A stretch of 64,000 nucleotides of DNA from Ruegeria discodermiae. Its GTDB lineage: Bacteria > Pseudomonadota > Alphaproteobacteria > Rhodobacterales > Rhodobacteraceae. The notes beneath the pieces were generated by a model. The model saw only the letters and a list, made by a program, of their open reading frames with translations, was not told the DNA's origin and did not search any database. Location of the stretch: the NCBI RefSeq assembly GCF_030758345.1, contig NZ_JAVAMO010000003.1, forward strand, positions 340,442 to 404,441, given 5' to 3'. Of this stretch, positions 53,225 through 61,711 are shown in pieces. Within the stretch, counting starts at the first letter, position 1, and each line of letters starts with the position of its first letter. The position numbers were made by a program, and so were the translations under genes.

Positions 53225-53270
53225 GCCGCCATTTGACCCATGCCGAAGCTTGGCCTTATAGGTGGAAGGT

Positions 53271-53876
53271 ATGACAAGCTGCGACACTTTCAATGCGTTG
53301 AAGCACGCGCAGATCATTGATGCCGCCGTGGCCGAGTTCCAGGAAAAGGGCTTTGCCGCGGCCAGCATGGATCGCATCACAGCGCGCGCCCAGGTCTCCA
53401 AGCGCACGGTATATAAGTATTTCGAAAGCAAGGAAAAGCTGTACCAGTCGATCGTCCATCTCTTCTATGAGAAATTCGCCGACGCGCTGTGCATGGCCTA
53501 CGACCCTGACCGCGACATCCGCGACCAGTTGACCGACCTCGCCCGGGCCGAAGGGCACCTGCTGACCTCGCCCGAGGTGATGGCCATCGCCCGGCTGCTT
53601 ATCAGCGAAAATCTGCGCAATCCGCAACTCGCCGCGTCGGTTCAAGGCAAGATCGATTCGAAACGGGTCTTTGCCGAGATGCTGCGTGATGCGACTGCCG
53701 ACGGGCAGCTTAGCGTAGATGAACCCGACGAGGCCGCCGAACAGTTCCTCGCTCTGCTCAAGGCCAAGGCCTTCTGGCCGGTGATCCTGGGGGGTGACAT
53801 CCTGAGCGAGGCGCAAATGGCAAAGGTTGTGGAAAGCGCCGTCGAGATGATGATGAGCCGATATGGCACCACCTGA
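53271..53876 (+). CDS. TetR/AcrR family transcriptional regulator
   Basis: The 201-aa regulator has a TetR-type N-terminal helix-turn-helix (AASMDRITARAQVSKRTVYK, then YFESKEKLY) and a C-terminal ligand/dimerisation region (RLLISENLRNPQLAASVQG) of the TetR_C type. It is divergent from the molybdenum hydroxylase genes, with two similar palindromes between, so it most likely represses both itself and the hydroxylase. GGTGG is five bases before ATG 53271; an in-frame GTG at 53262 is possible. It is convergent with the AraC gene downstream. Inducer unknown. Confidence 0.9.
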   Translation: MTSCDTFNALKHAQIIDAAVAEFQEKGFAAASMDRITARAQVSKRTVYKYFESKEKLYQSIVHLFYEKFADALCMAYDPDRDIRDQLTDLARAEGHLLTSPEVMAIARLLISENLRNPQLAASVQGKIDSKRVFAEMLRDATADGQLSVDEPDEAAEQFLALLKAKAFWPVILGGDILSEAQMAKVVESAVEMMMSRYGTT

Positions 53877-53957
53877 GTGCGGTTTAAATTGCGGGAGACG
53901 GTTTCGGCGCAAAGGTGGGTCACGACAAATATCTGATCGCAGCCACCCTCAGGGCTC

Positions 53958-54725
53958 TTAGCTGACTGGAAACGCGTCGTTTTGAGCGGCGGCCGCTTTC
54001 CTGATCTGGATCGGGGTCTGCCCATATTCCTGCGAAACCGCGCGGCTCAAGGCCTCGGGCGAACCGTAACAGTATCTGTTTGCGACCCGCTGCACACGGT
54101 CGCCCCTTTCGAGATCCTGTCGCGCAAGGGTCAATCGCCATCTCCGCAAATAAGCGAGCGGCGTGGTACCCACCGACCGGCGAAAAAGCTCGGCAAAGCG
54201 GCTGACCGACAGACCCGCCTCCTGCGCCAGAAGATCGACCCGCCAGTCATGCCCGGGCTGGTGATGGATCGCAACGATGGCCCGACTCAACCGGGAATCT
54301 GCCAGACCACCCAACAGGCCCACCTGCATCTCTCCCTGTTCGATCTGGCGACGCATCAGCCGGACCAGCAACACCTCGCCCAGCCGGTTTAGAACCGAGG
54401 CCGACCCGCAACGCGCGGCTGTTTGTTCGGCGAGAAGCAGATCAACTATCGCCTGCATCTCGAGGTCGTTGGTCAGGTCCTGGCGAACCTCATCAGGCAA
54501 TGCCGCCAGCAACGGGTTCTGCGGCCCTCCCCATGTGACACGTGCGCTCAGCAAAACCGCACTTTTGTCAGGCTCTAGCAAGCCCAGTTCTTCCCCCGCG
54601 CTGTAGATCAGATATGCGGGGCGGCTGTTGCGCGCCTCTGCGATGATCACGAAATTCGCCTCCTCTATCGCACAGGAGCGCACGGAGAGGGTAAATCGCG
54701 ACATGAGAGCAGAAAGGCGGTCCAT
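53958..54725 (-). CDS. AraC-family regulator with cupin-type N-terminal domain
   Basis: The 255-aa protein has a sensor region in the first half (SAGEELGLLEPDKSAVLLSARVTW) of the AraC cupin_6 style and two helix-turn-helices at the C terminus (WRVDLLAQEAGLSVSRFAEL, then GYGSPEALSRAV-like YGSPEALSRAVSQEYGQTP). Such proteins often control stress or catabolic genes encoded divergently. Here the divergent gene is the peroxiredoxin (90 bases between starts). The N terminus is uncertain: ATG 54725 or 54704. Confidence 0.85.
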   Translation of the reverse strand: MDRLSALMSRFTLSVRSCAIEEANFVIIAEARNSRPAYLIYSAGEELGLLEPDKSAVLLSARVTWGGPQNPLLAALPDEVRQDLTNDLEMQAIVDLLLAEQTAARCGSASVLNRLGEVLLVRLMRRQIEQGEMQVGLLGGLADSRLSRAIVAIHHQPGHDWRVDLLAQEAGLSVSRFAELFRRSVGTTPLAYLRRWRLTLARQDLERGDRVQRVANRYCYGSPEALSRAVSQEYGQTPIQIRKAAAAQNDAFPVS

Positions 54726-54815
54726 GTTTCGGGGTCTTGATCATGTTTTTGATATTTTCCTGATCTTAACTTGCGCTATCTCCATCGGCAAGCCCCACTT
54801 ACAGGAGACCAAAAC

Positions 54816-55352
54816 ATGCTGATGCCGCGCCAGAAAACCCCCGATCTGTCCGTCCCAACGCTGGACCATGGCCAATTCGATCTCGCCACGGACGGGTCGG
54901 ACAAGGGAACCGTAATCTGTTTCTACCGCGGTCTGCATTGCCCGCTCTGCGCCACCTACCTTACTGAGCTAGAAAAGCGGGTAGACGATTTCGCGGAACG
55001 CGGCGTGAAGACCGTCGCTCTCAGTTCCGATGGCGAAGAGCGGACGCGTGAGATGGTCGACAAGATCGGCGCAACCAAGCTGCGCTTCGGCTATGATCTA
55101 CCTTTGGAAAAAGCGCGGGAATGGGGGCTCTATATCTCGACCTCACGCGGCAAGACCTCGATCGGGATCGAGGAACCGGCGCTGTTTTCCGAGCCGGGCC
55201 TGTTCATGGTGACCCCGCAGCAGACGCTTTACTATGGCTCAGTTCAGACCATGCCGTTTGTACGGCCGCATTTCTCGGAACTCGTGGGCGCGCTGGATTT
55301 TGCGATTACCAACAATTATCCCGCGCGGGGCGAGTACGAAGGGGCCGTCTGA
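54816..55352 (+). CDS. peroxiredoxin-like (AhpC/TSA-fold) protein
   Basis: The 178-aa thioredoxin-fold protein has the redox motif in YRGLHCPLCATYLTELE (residues about 33-48), a CxxC pair rather than a single peroxidatic cysteine, plus the DLPLEKAREWGLYIS strand. It probably reduces peroxides or disulphides, though a thiol-disulphide or selenoprotein-type role for the CPLC motif cannot be excluded. AGGAG precedes ATG 54816 by eight bases. It is divergent from the AraC regulator and lies four bases from the racemase-like gene of the convergent operon. Confidence 0.82.
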   Translation: MLMPRQKTPDLSVPTLDHGQFDLATDGSDKGTVICFYRGLHCPLCATYLTELEKRVDDFAERGVKTVALSSDGEERTREMVDKIGATKLRFGYDLPLEKAREWGLYISTSRGKTSIGIEEPALFSEPGLFMVTPQQTLYYGSVQTMPFVRPHFSELVGALDFAITNNYPARGEYEGAV

Positions 55353-55356
55353 ACCG

Positions 55357-56097
55357 TCACAGACACTCAAACAACCGCCCCGGCAGCGTAGAATGCCGGG
55401 GCAGGCCCAGCGCCCGCATCACGCAGAACATCATCGCCTGATTGGAGGTGACGACCGGTTTGTCCAGGGCCTCCTCAATCATTTCGACCACTTCAACCGA
55501 CCGCATATCGGTGCAGGAGAGGACAATCGCCTCTGCCTGCGCGTGATCGGCCCGAAGGGCCAGGTCGTGAATCTCAGCAGGCGTCAATTCGCCCTGCCCG
55601 TAATTGCCAAGCGCACGGCCGATATCAGCGCAGCGTAATGTGCCTATCCCTTTGCTTTCCAAAAAACGCACCGCCTGCTGATTGATCTCGCCCAGATAGG
55701 GCGAAGAAAACCCGATGCGCCGAACCCCCAGCGCCTGAAGCGCGGCAACAAGCGCACCGGCGGCTGTCACACATTTTGCCTGACAGGTATCAATGATGGA
55801 TTTCGCCAGTTTAGTGTCGAATGTCGGTCCGTGAGACAGGGTAGCGCTGGTGCAGCCATAGAGCACGATATCCGGGCGCACCCCCGCGATCATCCGCAGA
55901 TCATGGCTGATATCAGAGGCGCCCAGTCCGGCCATCTGGTCCGATCCGGGGATCTCATCCACATCATACCCACCCATACGCTGGGCATGCAGCGTCGTGC
56001 CCGGCACCCGCATCCGCATCAGGTCCGGTTCAAGATTGGTGTTGGTGTAGGGCACCAAAACCCCGATCCGCGCCAATCCCCGGTTTTCAGCGGTCAT
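55357..56097 (-). CDS. Asp/Glu racemase superfamily protein (maleate isomerase / arylmalonate decarboxylase-like)
   Basis: The 246-aa protein has RIGVLVPYTNTNLEPDLM (about residues 10-27), a first cysteine in LYGCTSATLSHG and a second in VLSCTDMRS, the two-cysteine active site of the maleate cis-trans isomerase / arylmalonate decarboxylase / hydantoin racemase group. Its partner genes (hydantoinase A/B, aminotransferase) make a racemase or isomerase role on a hydantoin-derived acid likely. The ATG overlaps the aminotransferase stop by four bases. Last gene of the operon. Confidence 0.83.
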   Translation of the reverse strand: MTAENRGLARIGVLVPYTNTNLEPDLMRMRVPGTTLHAQRMGGYDVDEIPGSDQMAGLGASDISHDLRMIAGVRPDIVLYGCTSATLSHGPTFDTKLAKSIIDTCQAKCVTAAGALVAALQALGVRRIGFSSPYLGEINQQAVRFLESKGIGTLRCADIGRALGNYGQGELTPAEIHDLALRADHAQAEAIVLSCTDMRSVEVVEMIEEALDKPVVTSNQAMMFCVMRALGLPRHSTLPGRLFECL

Positions 56098-57158
56098 GAC
56101 AATGCCTCCTTCAAAATGGACAGCGCGCGCTCCATCACCGCTGCGTCGCAGATCGTGGCCCGCAGGCAGTCTGGCAGGCCATAACCCGCCATGCCGCGCA
56201 TCAGCAGACCGGCGCGCCTGAGCGCCTGATCGACCTCCGCCGCCTGATCAACGCTGCCGAACCTGAGCAGAACAAAATTCGTATGGCTGTGCGGCACGTC
56301 AAGTCCGAGCGCGCGACAGCGACTAGCAAACGGGTTGCGGATGGCTTCGGTTCTACGCACGATCTCTTGCATATGCGCCCGGTCGCGCATCGCCGCCGCG
56401 GCCATCATCTGCGATACGGCGGCGATGTTGTTGGGGTTGAGCAGTTTGCGAACCTGCGCTGCAATAGCGGGCGGAAAACAGCCCCAGCCCACCCGCGCGC
56501 CCGCCAGCCCGTAGGCCTTTGAAAACGTGCGCAGGATCACCGTATCGCCGCGTTGTGCCAAAGCAAAAATCCCGGAAGGGTCATTGGACGCATCGCAAAA
56601 TTCGGCGTAGGCCTGATCAACCACCAACAGCACATGCTCCGGCAGGTCGGCGCGCAGGCGCAAGACCTCGACACTCGGCACCATCGTGCCAGTTGGGTTC
56701 CCCGGATTGCAAAGAAGAACCACGGCCACATCCGGGGTTACATTATCGAGGATCGCGTCGATCGACACGGTCAGCCCCGATTCCGGCACTTGCCGGTAAA
56801 CCGCCTGCGCCTGCAACGCGGCGGAGGCCACAAACGCATAACCGTATTCGGTGCCCAAAACCGCGCGGCCATCACCCGCATAGGCCCGGATCAGACAGCC
56901 GGTCAATTCCATCGATCCTGCGCCACACAGGATCATATCAGGGTCTAACTGGTGTGTTTCCGCAATTGCCTGGCGCAGATCAACCCAATCGGGATCGGGG
57001 TAAAGCTGCGTTTGCGTCAAGGCGTCCTGGGCGGCGGCCAGCGCCTTCGGGCTTGGAGGAAAGGCGCTTTCATTTTGCGCCATCGAGATCAGATCGCCGC
57101 CGAGATCGGCAAGCGTATATGGGGCCATCGCGGCCACATATGGAACCGGGCAGGTCAT
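56094..57158 (-). CDS. PLP-dependent aminotransferase class I/II (HisC-like)
   Basis: The 354-aa fold-type I PLP enzyme has the N-terminal NESAFPPSPKALAAA, LCNPGNPTGTMVP (PLP contacts) and the PLP-lysine segment RTFSKAYGLAGARVGWG. It resembles histidinol-phosphate aminotransferases and the catabolic amino-acid aminotransferases derived from them. It is embedded in the hydantoinase operon, overlapping HyuB by four bases upstream and the racemase-like gene by four bases downstream, so a catabolic role on the amino acid released from a hydantoin is inferred. Histidine biosynthesis is unlikely here. Confidence 0.85.
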   Translation of the reverse strand: MTCPVPYVAAMAPYTLADLGGDLISMAQNESAFPPSPKALAAAQDALTQTQLYPDPDWVDLRQAIAETHQLDPDMILCGAGSMELTGCLIRAYAGDGRAVLGTEYGYAFVASAALQAQAVYRQVPESGLTVSIDAILDNVTPDVAVVLLCNPGNPTGTMVPSVEVLRLRADLPEHVLLVVDQAYAEFCDASNDPSGIFALAQRGDTVILRTFSKAYGLAGARVGWGCFPPAIAAQVRKLLNPNNIAAVSQMMAAAAMRDRAHMQEIVRRTEAIRNPFASRCRALGLDVPHSHTNFVLLRFGSVDQAAEVDQALRRAGLLMRGMAGYGLPDCLRATICDAAVMERALSILKEALS

Positions 57159-58813
57159 TTCTTACCCCCTTCGTAATCGCGCCTCACCCCCGCTTCGGTG
57201 ACTAGCCCGCGCTTCAGATCAAGCGCGATGGCGTCTGCATCGCGCTTGTCGGGTGGGCCAAACCCGCCGCCGCCGGGGGTCTCGAAGATCAGGTGATCCT
57301 CGGGTCCGACACGCAGCTCGCATTTGCCAGGGATGTCTTTGGTTGCGCCGCGCAGGCGAATGCGGCCCGCTGCGCCCGGATGCCCGCCCGCGCGGCCCAG
57401 AGCCGGGTGTTTGAGACGTTCGACCGACAGAAACACCAAAAACGGCGCACCATTGGCCGAGGACATTTCGATCCGCTGCCCCAATCCGCCCCGATAGGTG
57501 CCTGCACCACCGGAATCTGGACGCAACTCGCGCGCCCAGATGGTGACCGGGGCGACCGCTTCGGTGATCTCGACCTGCGAGCCATAAACACCCGAGGGAT
57601 AGGCGGTGGTCGACAGGCCATCCGCATAGGGCCGCGCGCCGGTACCACCATTGTGGACCGGCTCGATGGCAAAGCTGCGTCCACCCGCCCGCGCCACCTC
57701 GGGCGTATGCCGCATGGGTAGATCGAACATACAGGAGGCGCCTTCGGCGGGAACCAGATCGGGCAGCGCCTGATGCAGACAGCCAAAGACCAGATCGGGC
57801 GTCAACTGCCCCAGCGTATGGCGCATAGCCACCGGCGCGGGCCGCTGCGCGTTCAGGATGCACCCGGCGGGACCATCAACGGTGAACGGTGCCAGCGAGC
57901 CTGCATTGTTGGGAATGTCCGGCCCGACAATGCAGCGCAGCGCAAAGACCGTATAGGCCGTCGCGTAGTTAAGCGGCACGTTGATGCCCTTGCCAGAACA
58001 GCCCGACGTCCCGGTGAAATCCACATGCATGCCAGTGTTAGAGACTGTCAGTGTGGCATGCAGCTCCAATTCGCTCTCATAGCCATCGGTCCGCAACACA
58101 TTGCGATAGACCCCGTTCGGCACGTTTGCGATGGCCTCCAGCGTGCCCCTCCTGGAGGTATCGATGATATAGCCCCCCAGTTCCTCCAGATCGTCGAGGC
58201 CGAATTCCTCCATCGTCTCGACCAGACGGTTTGCCCCAGCCTCGCAGCAGGCGATCAGGGCATAGATATCGCCTTCATTCGCTATAGGTTCCCGGCTGTT
58301 GGCGCGGATGATCTCCATCAGGTTCGCGTTCATCGCGCCTTGCGACACCAGCCTGCAGGGCGGGATCAGCAGCCCCTCGTCATAGATATCCGACCCTTCC
58401 GGCCCCATGCCCAGCCCACCCAGATCGACCAGATGCGAGGTACAGGCGGTGAAGCCGACCACCCCGCCCTGCCGGAAGGCGGGCATAAGCAACAGAAAGT
58501 CATTCAGATGCCCGGAGGCCAGCCACGGGTCGTTGGTCATGTAGATGTCGCCCTGTTGCATCTGCGCGGTGGGAAAGCGCCGCATCAAGTGTTTCACCGC
58601 CTCGGCCATCGTGTTGATATGGCCCGGCGTTCCGGTTACCGCCTGCGCCAGCATCCGGCCCCGCGCATCGAAAAGCCCAGCCGAGATATCACCGCATTCG
58701 CGCACAATCGGGCTGAAGGCGGCGCGGATCAGGGTTTGGCCCTGCTCCTCGACCGCGGCCAGAAGGCGGTTCCACATGACCTGCAACCGTGCGGGGGAAT
58801 GGGCGTTTGTCAT
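57155..58813 (-). CDS. hydantoinase B / oxoprolinase family protein
   Basis: The 552-aa protein has the HyuB signature (FSPIVRECGDISAGLFDARG, DIYMTNDPWLASGHLNDFLL, and a central FTGTSGCSGKGINVPLNYA segment). Together with HyuA it forms an ATP-dependent cyclic-amide hydrolase, as in N-methylhydantoinase and 5-oxoprolinase. The ATG overlaps the HyuA stop by four bases. Alone it does not reveal the substrate. Confidence 0.9.
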   Translation of the reverse strand: MTNAHSPARLQVMWNRLLAAVEEQGQTLIRAAFSPIVRECGDISAGLFDARGRMLAQAVTGTPGHINTMAEAVKHLMRRFPTAQMQQGDIYMTNDPWLASGHLNDFLLLMPAFRQGGVVGFTACTSHLVDLGGLGMGPEGSDIYDEGLLIPPCRLVSQGAMNANLMEIIRANSREPIANEGDIYALIACCEAGANRLVETMEEFGLDDLEELGGYIIDTSRRGTLEAIANVPNGVYRNVLRTDGYESELELHATLTVSNTGMHVDFTGTSGCSGKGINVPLNYATAYTVFALRCIVGPDIPNNAGSLAPFTVDGPAGCILNAQRPAPVAMRHTLGQLTPDLVFGCLHQALPDLVPAEGASCMFDLPMRHTPEVARAGGRSFAIEPVHNGGTGARPYADGLSTTAYPSGVYGSQVEITEAVAPVTIWARELRPDSGGAGTYRGGLGQRIEMSSANGAPFLVFLSVERLKHPALGRAGGHPGAAGRIRLRGATKDIPGKCELRVGPEDHLIFETPGGGGFGPPDKRDADAIALDLKRGLVTEAGVRRDYEGGKK

Positions 58814-60912
58814 GCAACACCTCCTGTCGGGCGGCGGGTCAGCACCAGATTGCCCATCGCATCGACCTGCGCGGTGAAGTCGCTGGACACAAGGGTCGTG
58901 GTCTGGGGCTCAGTGATCAGCGCGGGGCCGTGCAGTAGATCTCCGGGCCGCAAGTCAGCGCGGGCGACATGTGCGGCCCGTTGCGGTGTTCCATCCAGGT
59001 CGCTGGTGATCCACGTGGTTTCCTCGCATGAGTAGTCTCTAAGCATTGGGATTTTACGGATAACTTTTGCGGCCGGGCGATCGGTGAACACCCGCACCGA
59101 CCAGTTCAGGATTTCGATCGTCATCCCCGGCACCGGCCTGGAAAACTGCCTGCTGTATTCGCCCTCGAAAGCAGAGATCAGGTCAGGCAGATCGGTATCG
59201 GTCAGGGCATGGTCCGGCAGCGCGATCTCGATTTCATGACCCTGCCCGCCATAGCGCATGAAGGCGCTGCGTTGGGTGGTCCGCATAGCCTCTCCCGCGC
59301 CTTGCGCAACGACAGCGCCTGCTTCGGCCATCATCTCGTCAAACAGCTTATTGATCTGCGACAGGTCCATACTCTCAAGATGCGCGTATCGGGATCGCAC
59401 GATTTCAAACGAGACTGGCGCGAACAGGAAGCCGACTGCGGACCCGACGCCAGGGTTGGGCGGAATCAGGATGCGTGTCACCCCAGCAGAGCGCGCGACC
59501 CGGCCGGCATGCAGCGGTCCGTTGCCGCCAAACGCAATCAATATACGGCTGCTCAAATCCTTGCCCGATTCCACAGCATGCATCCGCGCCGCCGAGGCCA
59601 TGCTTTCCTGAACGATGCGACTGACCCCATCTGCGGCCTCGGTCACCTTCAGATCAAGCGGTGCGCCGATCTGATCCGCAAGCGCTGCGCGCGCCGCCGC
59701 CGGGTCAATCGCGATCCGCCCCTCGGCGAAGCCTTCGGGTCGCAGGAACCCCAATTCGATATCGGCATCCGTCACCGTGGGGGCGATGCCGCCACGCCCG
59801 AACGCCGCAGGACCAGGCTCTGATCCAGCGCTTTTGGGACCAACTGTCAGCCGTCCCAGCCGGTCGACCGCGGCGATGGAACCACCCCCGGCGCCGATCT
59901 CGATCATCTCGATCACCGGGATACGCACCGGCATGCCGGAGCCTTTGATGAAACGCGCCGCGCGCCCGATCTCGAACTGGCGCGCGCTTTGCGGCTGCGC
60001 CTTGTCGATCAGGCAGAGCTTGGCCGTGGTTCCGCCGACATCCAGCGACAGAACCTGATCCAGCCCGGCTTGCGCCGCGATATGAGCAGCGAGCACCGCA
60101 CCGCCTGCCGGTCCGGACTCGACCAGCCGGATCGGAAATCGCCTAGCCGTTTCAAGCGTGCACATCCCCCCGCCTGCCGTCATCATCAGGATGGGACATT
60201 GCAGCCCTTGGGCCTTAAACAGAGCCTGCAATCGATCCAAATAAGAGGCCATTAGCGGCTGGATATAGGCATTTGCCACGGTGGTGCTCAGCCGGTCGAA
60301 CTCGCGCGCTTCGGGGCTGACATCGGATGAGATCGAGATCGTCAGATCGGGGCGCTTTGCCCGCAGCAGCGCGCGCAAACGGTGTTCGTGGCTGGGGTTT
60401 GCATAAGAATGCAGCAGACAGATCGCCACCGCCTCGACCCCGCTTGCCTCCAGCTTCTTCACCAAGGGATCGACCGCCGTCTCGTCAATCGGACGCAACA
60501 CTTTGCCATCGACGGCCATGCGCTCGGGGATCGTGAAGGCCCGGTCGCGGGGCACCAGAAAATCGGGCTTCTCCAAGCTTAGGTCATATTGTGCATAGCG
60601 TCTCTCATAGGCGATCTCCAGAATGTCGCGAAAGCCCTCGGTGGTGATGGTGGCCACCCGTGCCCCGCGCTTTTCGATCAGCGCATTGGTGGCCAGCGTG
60701 GTGCCATGGATGAATCCCGACAGATCGCCAAGGTCATGCCCAGCCTGCGCCAGCACATGTTGCGCGCCTTGCATCGCACCTTCGGCGGGGTTGCCATGGG
60801 TCGTCAGCGTCTTGGTCGCGCCAACGATCCTGTCCTCTCCGGAAACCAGAACCGTATCGGTAAAGGTGCCACCGATATCGATGGCCAGCCGCAGCCTTGG
60901 GGAACCCGTCAT
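58810..60912 (-). CDS. hydantoinase A / oxoprolinase family protein
   Basis: The 700-aa protein has the N-terminal actin-like ATPase segment LRLAIDIGGTFTDTVLV, FIHGTTLATNALIEKRGARV, SLDVGGTTAKLCLI and the IGAGGGSIAAVDRLGRLTVG region, all HyuA features. It binds ATP and phosphorylates the cyclic amide for ring opening. ATG 60912 is taken (MTGSPRLRLAIDIGG); in-frame ATG 60918 and TTG 60924 are alternatives. First gene of the four-gene operon; divergent from smpB over 249 bases. Confidence 0.9.
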   Translation of the reverse strand: MTGSPRLRLAIDIGGTFTDTVLVSGEDRIVGATKTLTTHGNPAEGAMQGAQHVLAQAGHDLGDLSGFIHGTTLATNALIEKRGARVATITTEGFRDILEIAYERRYAQYDLSLEKPDFLVPRDRAFTIPERMAVDGKVLRPIDETAVDPLVKKLEASGVEAVAICLLHSYANPSHEHRLRALLRAKRPDLTISISSDVSPEAREFDRLSTTVANAYIQPLMASYLDRLQALFKAQGLQCPILMMTAGGGMCTLETARRFPIRLVESGPAGGAVLAAHIAAQAGLDQVLSLDVGGTTAKLCLIDKAQPQSARQFEIGRAARFIKGSGMPVRIPVIEMIEIGAGGGSIAAVDRLGRLTVGPKSAGSEPGPAAFGRGGIAPTVTDADIELGFLRPEGFAEGRIAIDPAAARAALADQIGAPLDLKVTEAADGVSRIVQESMASAARMHAVESGKDLSSRILIAFGGNGPLHAGRVARSAGVTRILIPPNPGVGSAVGFLFAPVSFEIVRSRYAHLESMDLSQINKLFDEMMAEAGAVVAQGAGEAMRTTQRSAFMRYGGQGHEIEIALPDHALTDTDLPDLISAFEGEYSRQFSRPVPGMTIEILNWSVRVFTDRPAAKVIRKIPMLRDYSCEETTWITSDLDGTPQRAAHVARADLRPGDLLHGPALITEPQTTTLVSSDFTAQVDAMGNLVLTRRPTGGVA

Positions 60913-61161
60913 TTGCATTTCCAACTCTTGCCGTCATCCGTCACGCTCAAGGGCCTTTGGCCCGCAGAGCGGTTCAGGCGACGAGGTCGCAGCCGGTGGC
61001 CCGGCGATCCAGTCTCTGAGGAATATGCAAATGGGTCATGAGGCCAGCCTGTCAGCCCGAACCACCCGCCGCTTGCCAATTTGCGACCTGAGCAGGCCGA
61101 AACCACCCCCGGATGCGACATGGCTTGCACCCGAGGGCAAGCCCGCCTAAATCTGCGCCCC

Positions 61162-61638
61162 ATGGCCAAGCAGAAAACAGACCCCAACTATAAGGTGATC
61201 GCCGAAAACCGGCGCGCGCGCTATGATTATGCGATCGAGGACGACATCGAATGCGGCATCATGCTGGAAGGATCCGAGGTCAAATCGCTGCGCGCGGGGG
61301 GCTCGAACATCGCCGAAAGCTACGCAGCGGTGGAAGAGGGCGAGCTGTGGCTGGTGAACTCCTATATCGCGCCTTATGAGCAGGCCAAGTCGTTCAAACA
61401 TGAGGAACGGCAGCGGCGCAAACTGCTTGTCTCGCGCAAAGAGCTGTCCAATCTGTGGAACGCCACCCAGCGCAAGGGCATGACGCTGGTGCCTCTGGTG
61501 CTCTATTTCAATCACAAGGGCATCGCCAAGCTGAAGATTGGCATCGCCAAGGGTAAGAAAACCCATGACAAGCGCGAAACCCAGGCAAAACGCGACTGGT
61601 CGCGTCAGAAGCAGCGTTTGCTCAAGGATCATGGCTAG
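61162..61638 (+). CDS. smpB: SsrA (tmRNA)-binding protein SmpB
   Basis: The 158-aa protein with the SmpB core ([40 protein letters not shown]) and the conserved basic tail ([20 protein letters not shown]) that guides tmRNA into the ribosomal A site. With tmRNA it rescues stalled ribosomes; no tmRNA gene is in this window. ATG 61162 gives [11 protein letters not shown]; an in-frame upstream ATG at 61081 adds 27 residues of unlikely composition and no ribosome-binding site is strong. Confidence 0.95.
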   Translation: MAKQKTDPNYKVIAENRRARYDYAIEDDIECGIMLEGSEVKSLRAGGSNIAESYAAVEEGELWLVNSYIAPYEQAKSFKHEERQRRKLLVSRKELSNLWNATQRKGMTLVPLVLYFNHKGIAKLKIGIAKGKKTHDKRETQAKRDWSRQKQRLLKDHG

Positions 61639-61711
61639 TCCGGGCTGATCACGCCTTGCGTGAGAGTACCCGCTTGTATAAGCCCAATTTGCGGCAACGG
61701 CGGAGGCTCTG

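Noticed and set aside
61025..61150. A 41-codon plus-strand frame upstream of smpB
   Set aside because: Its ribosome-binding site is too close to the ATG, it is proline/arginine-rich as shadows are, and it lies where hyuA and smpB promoters are expected.
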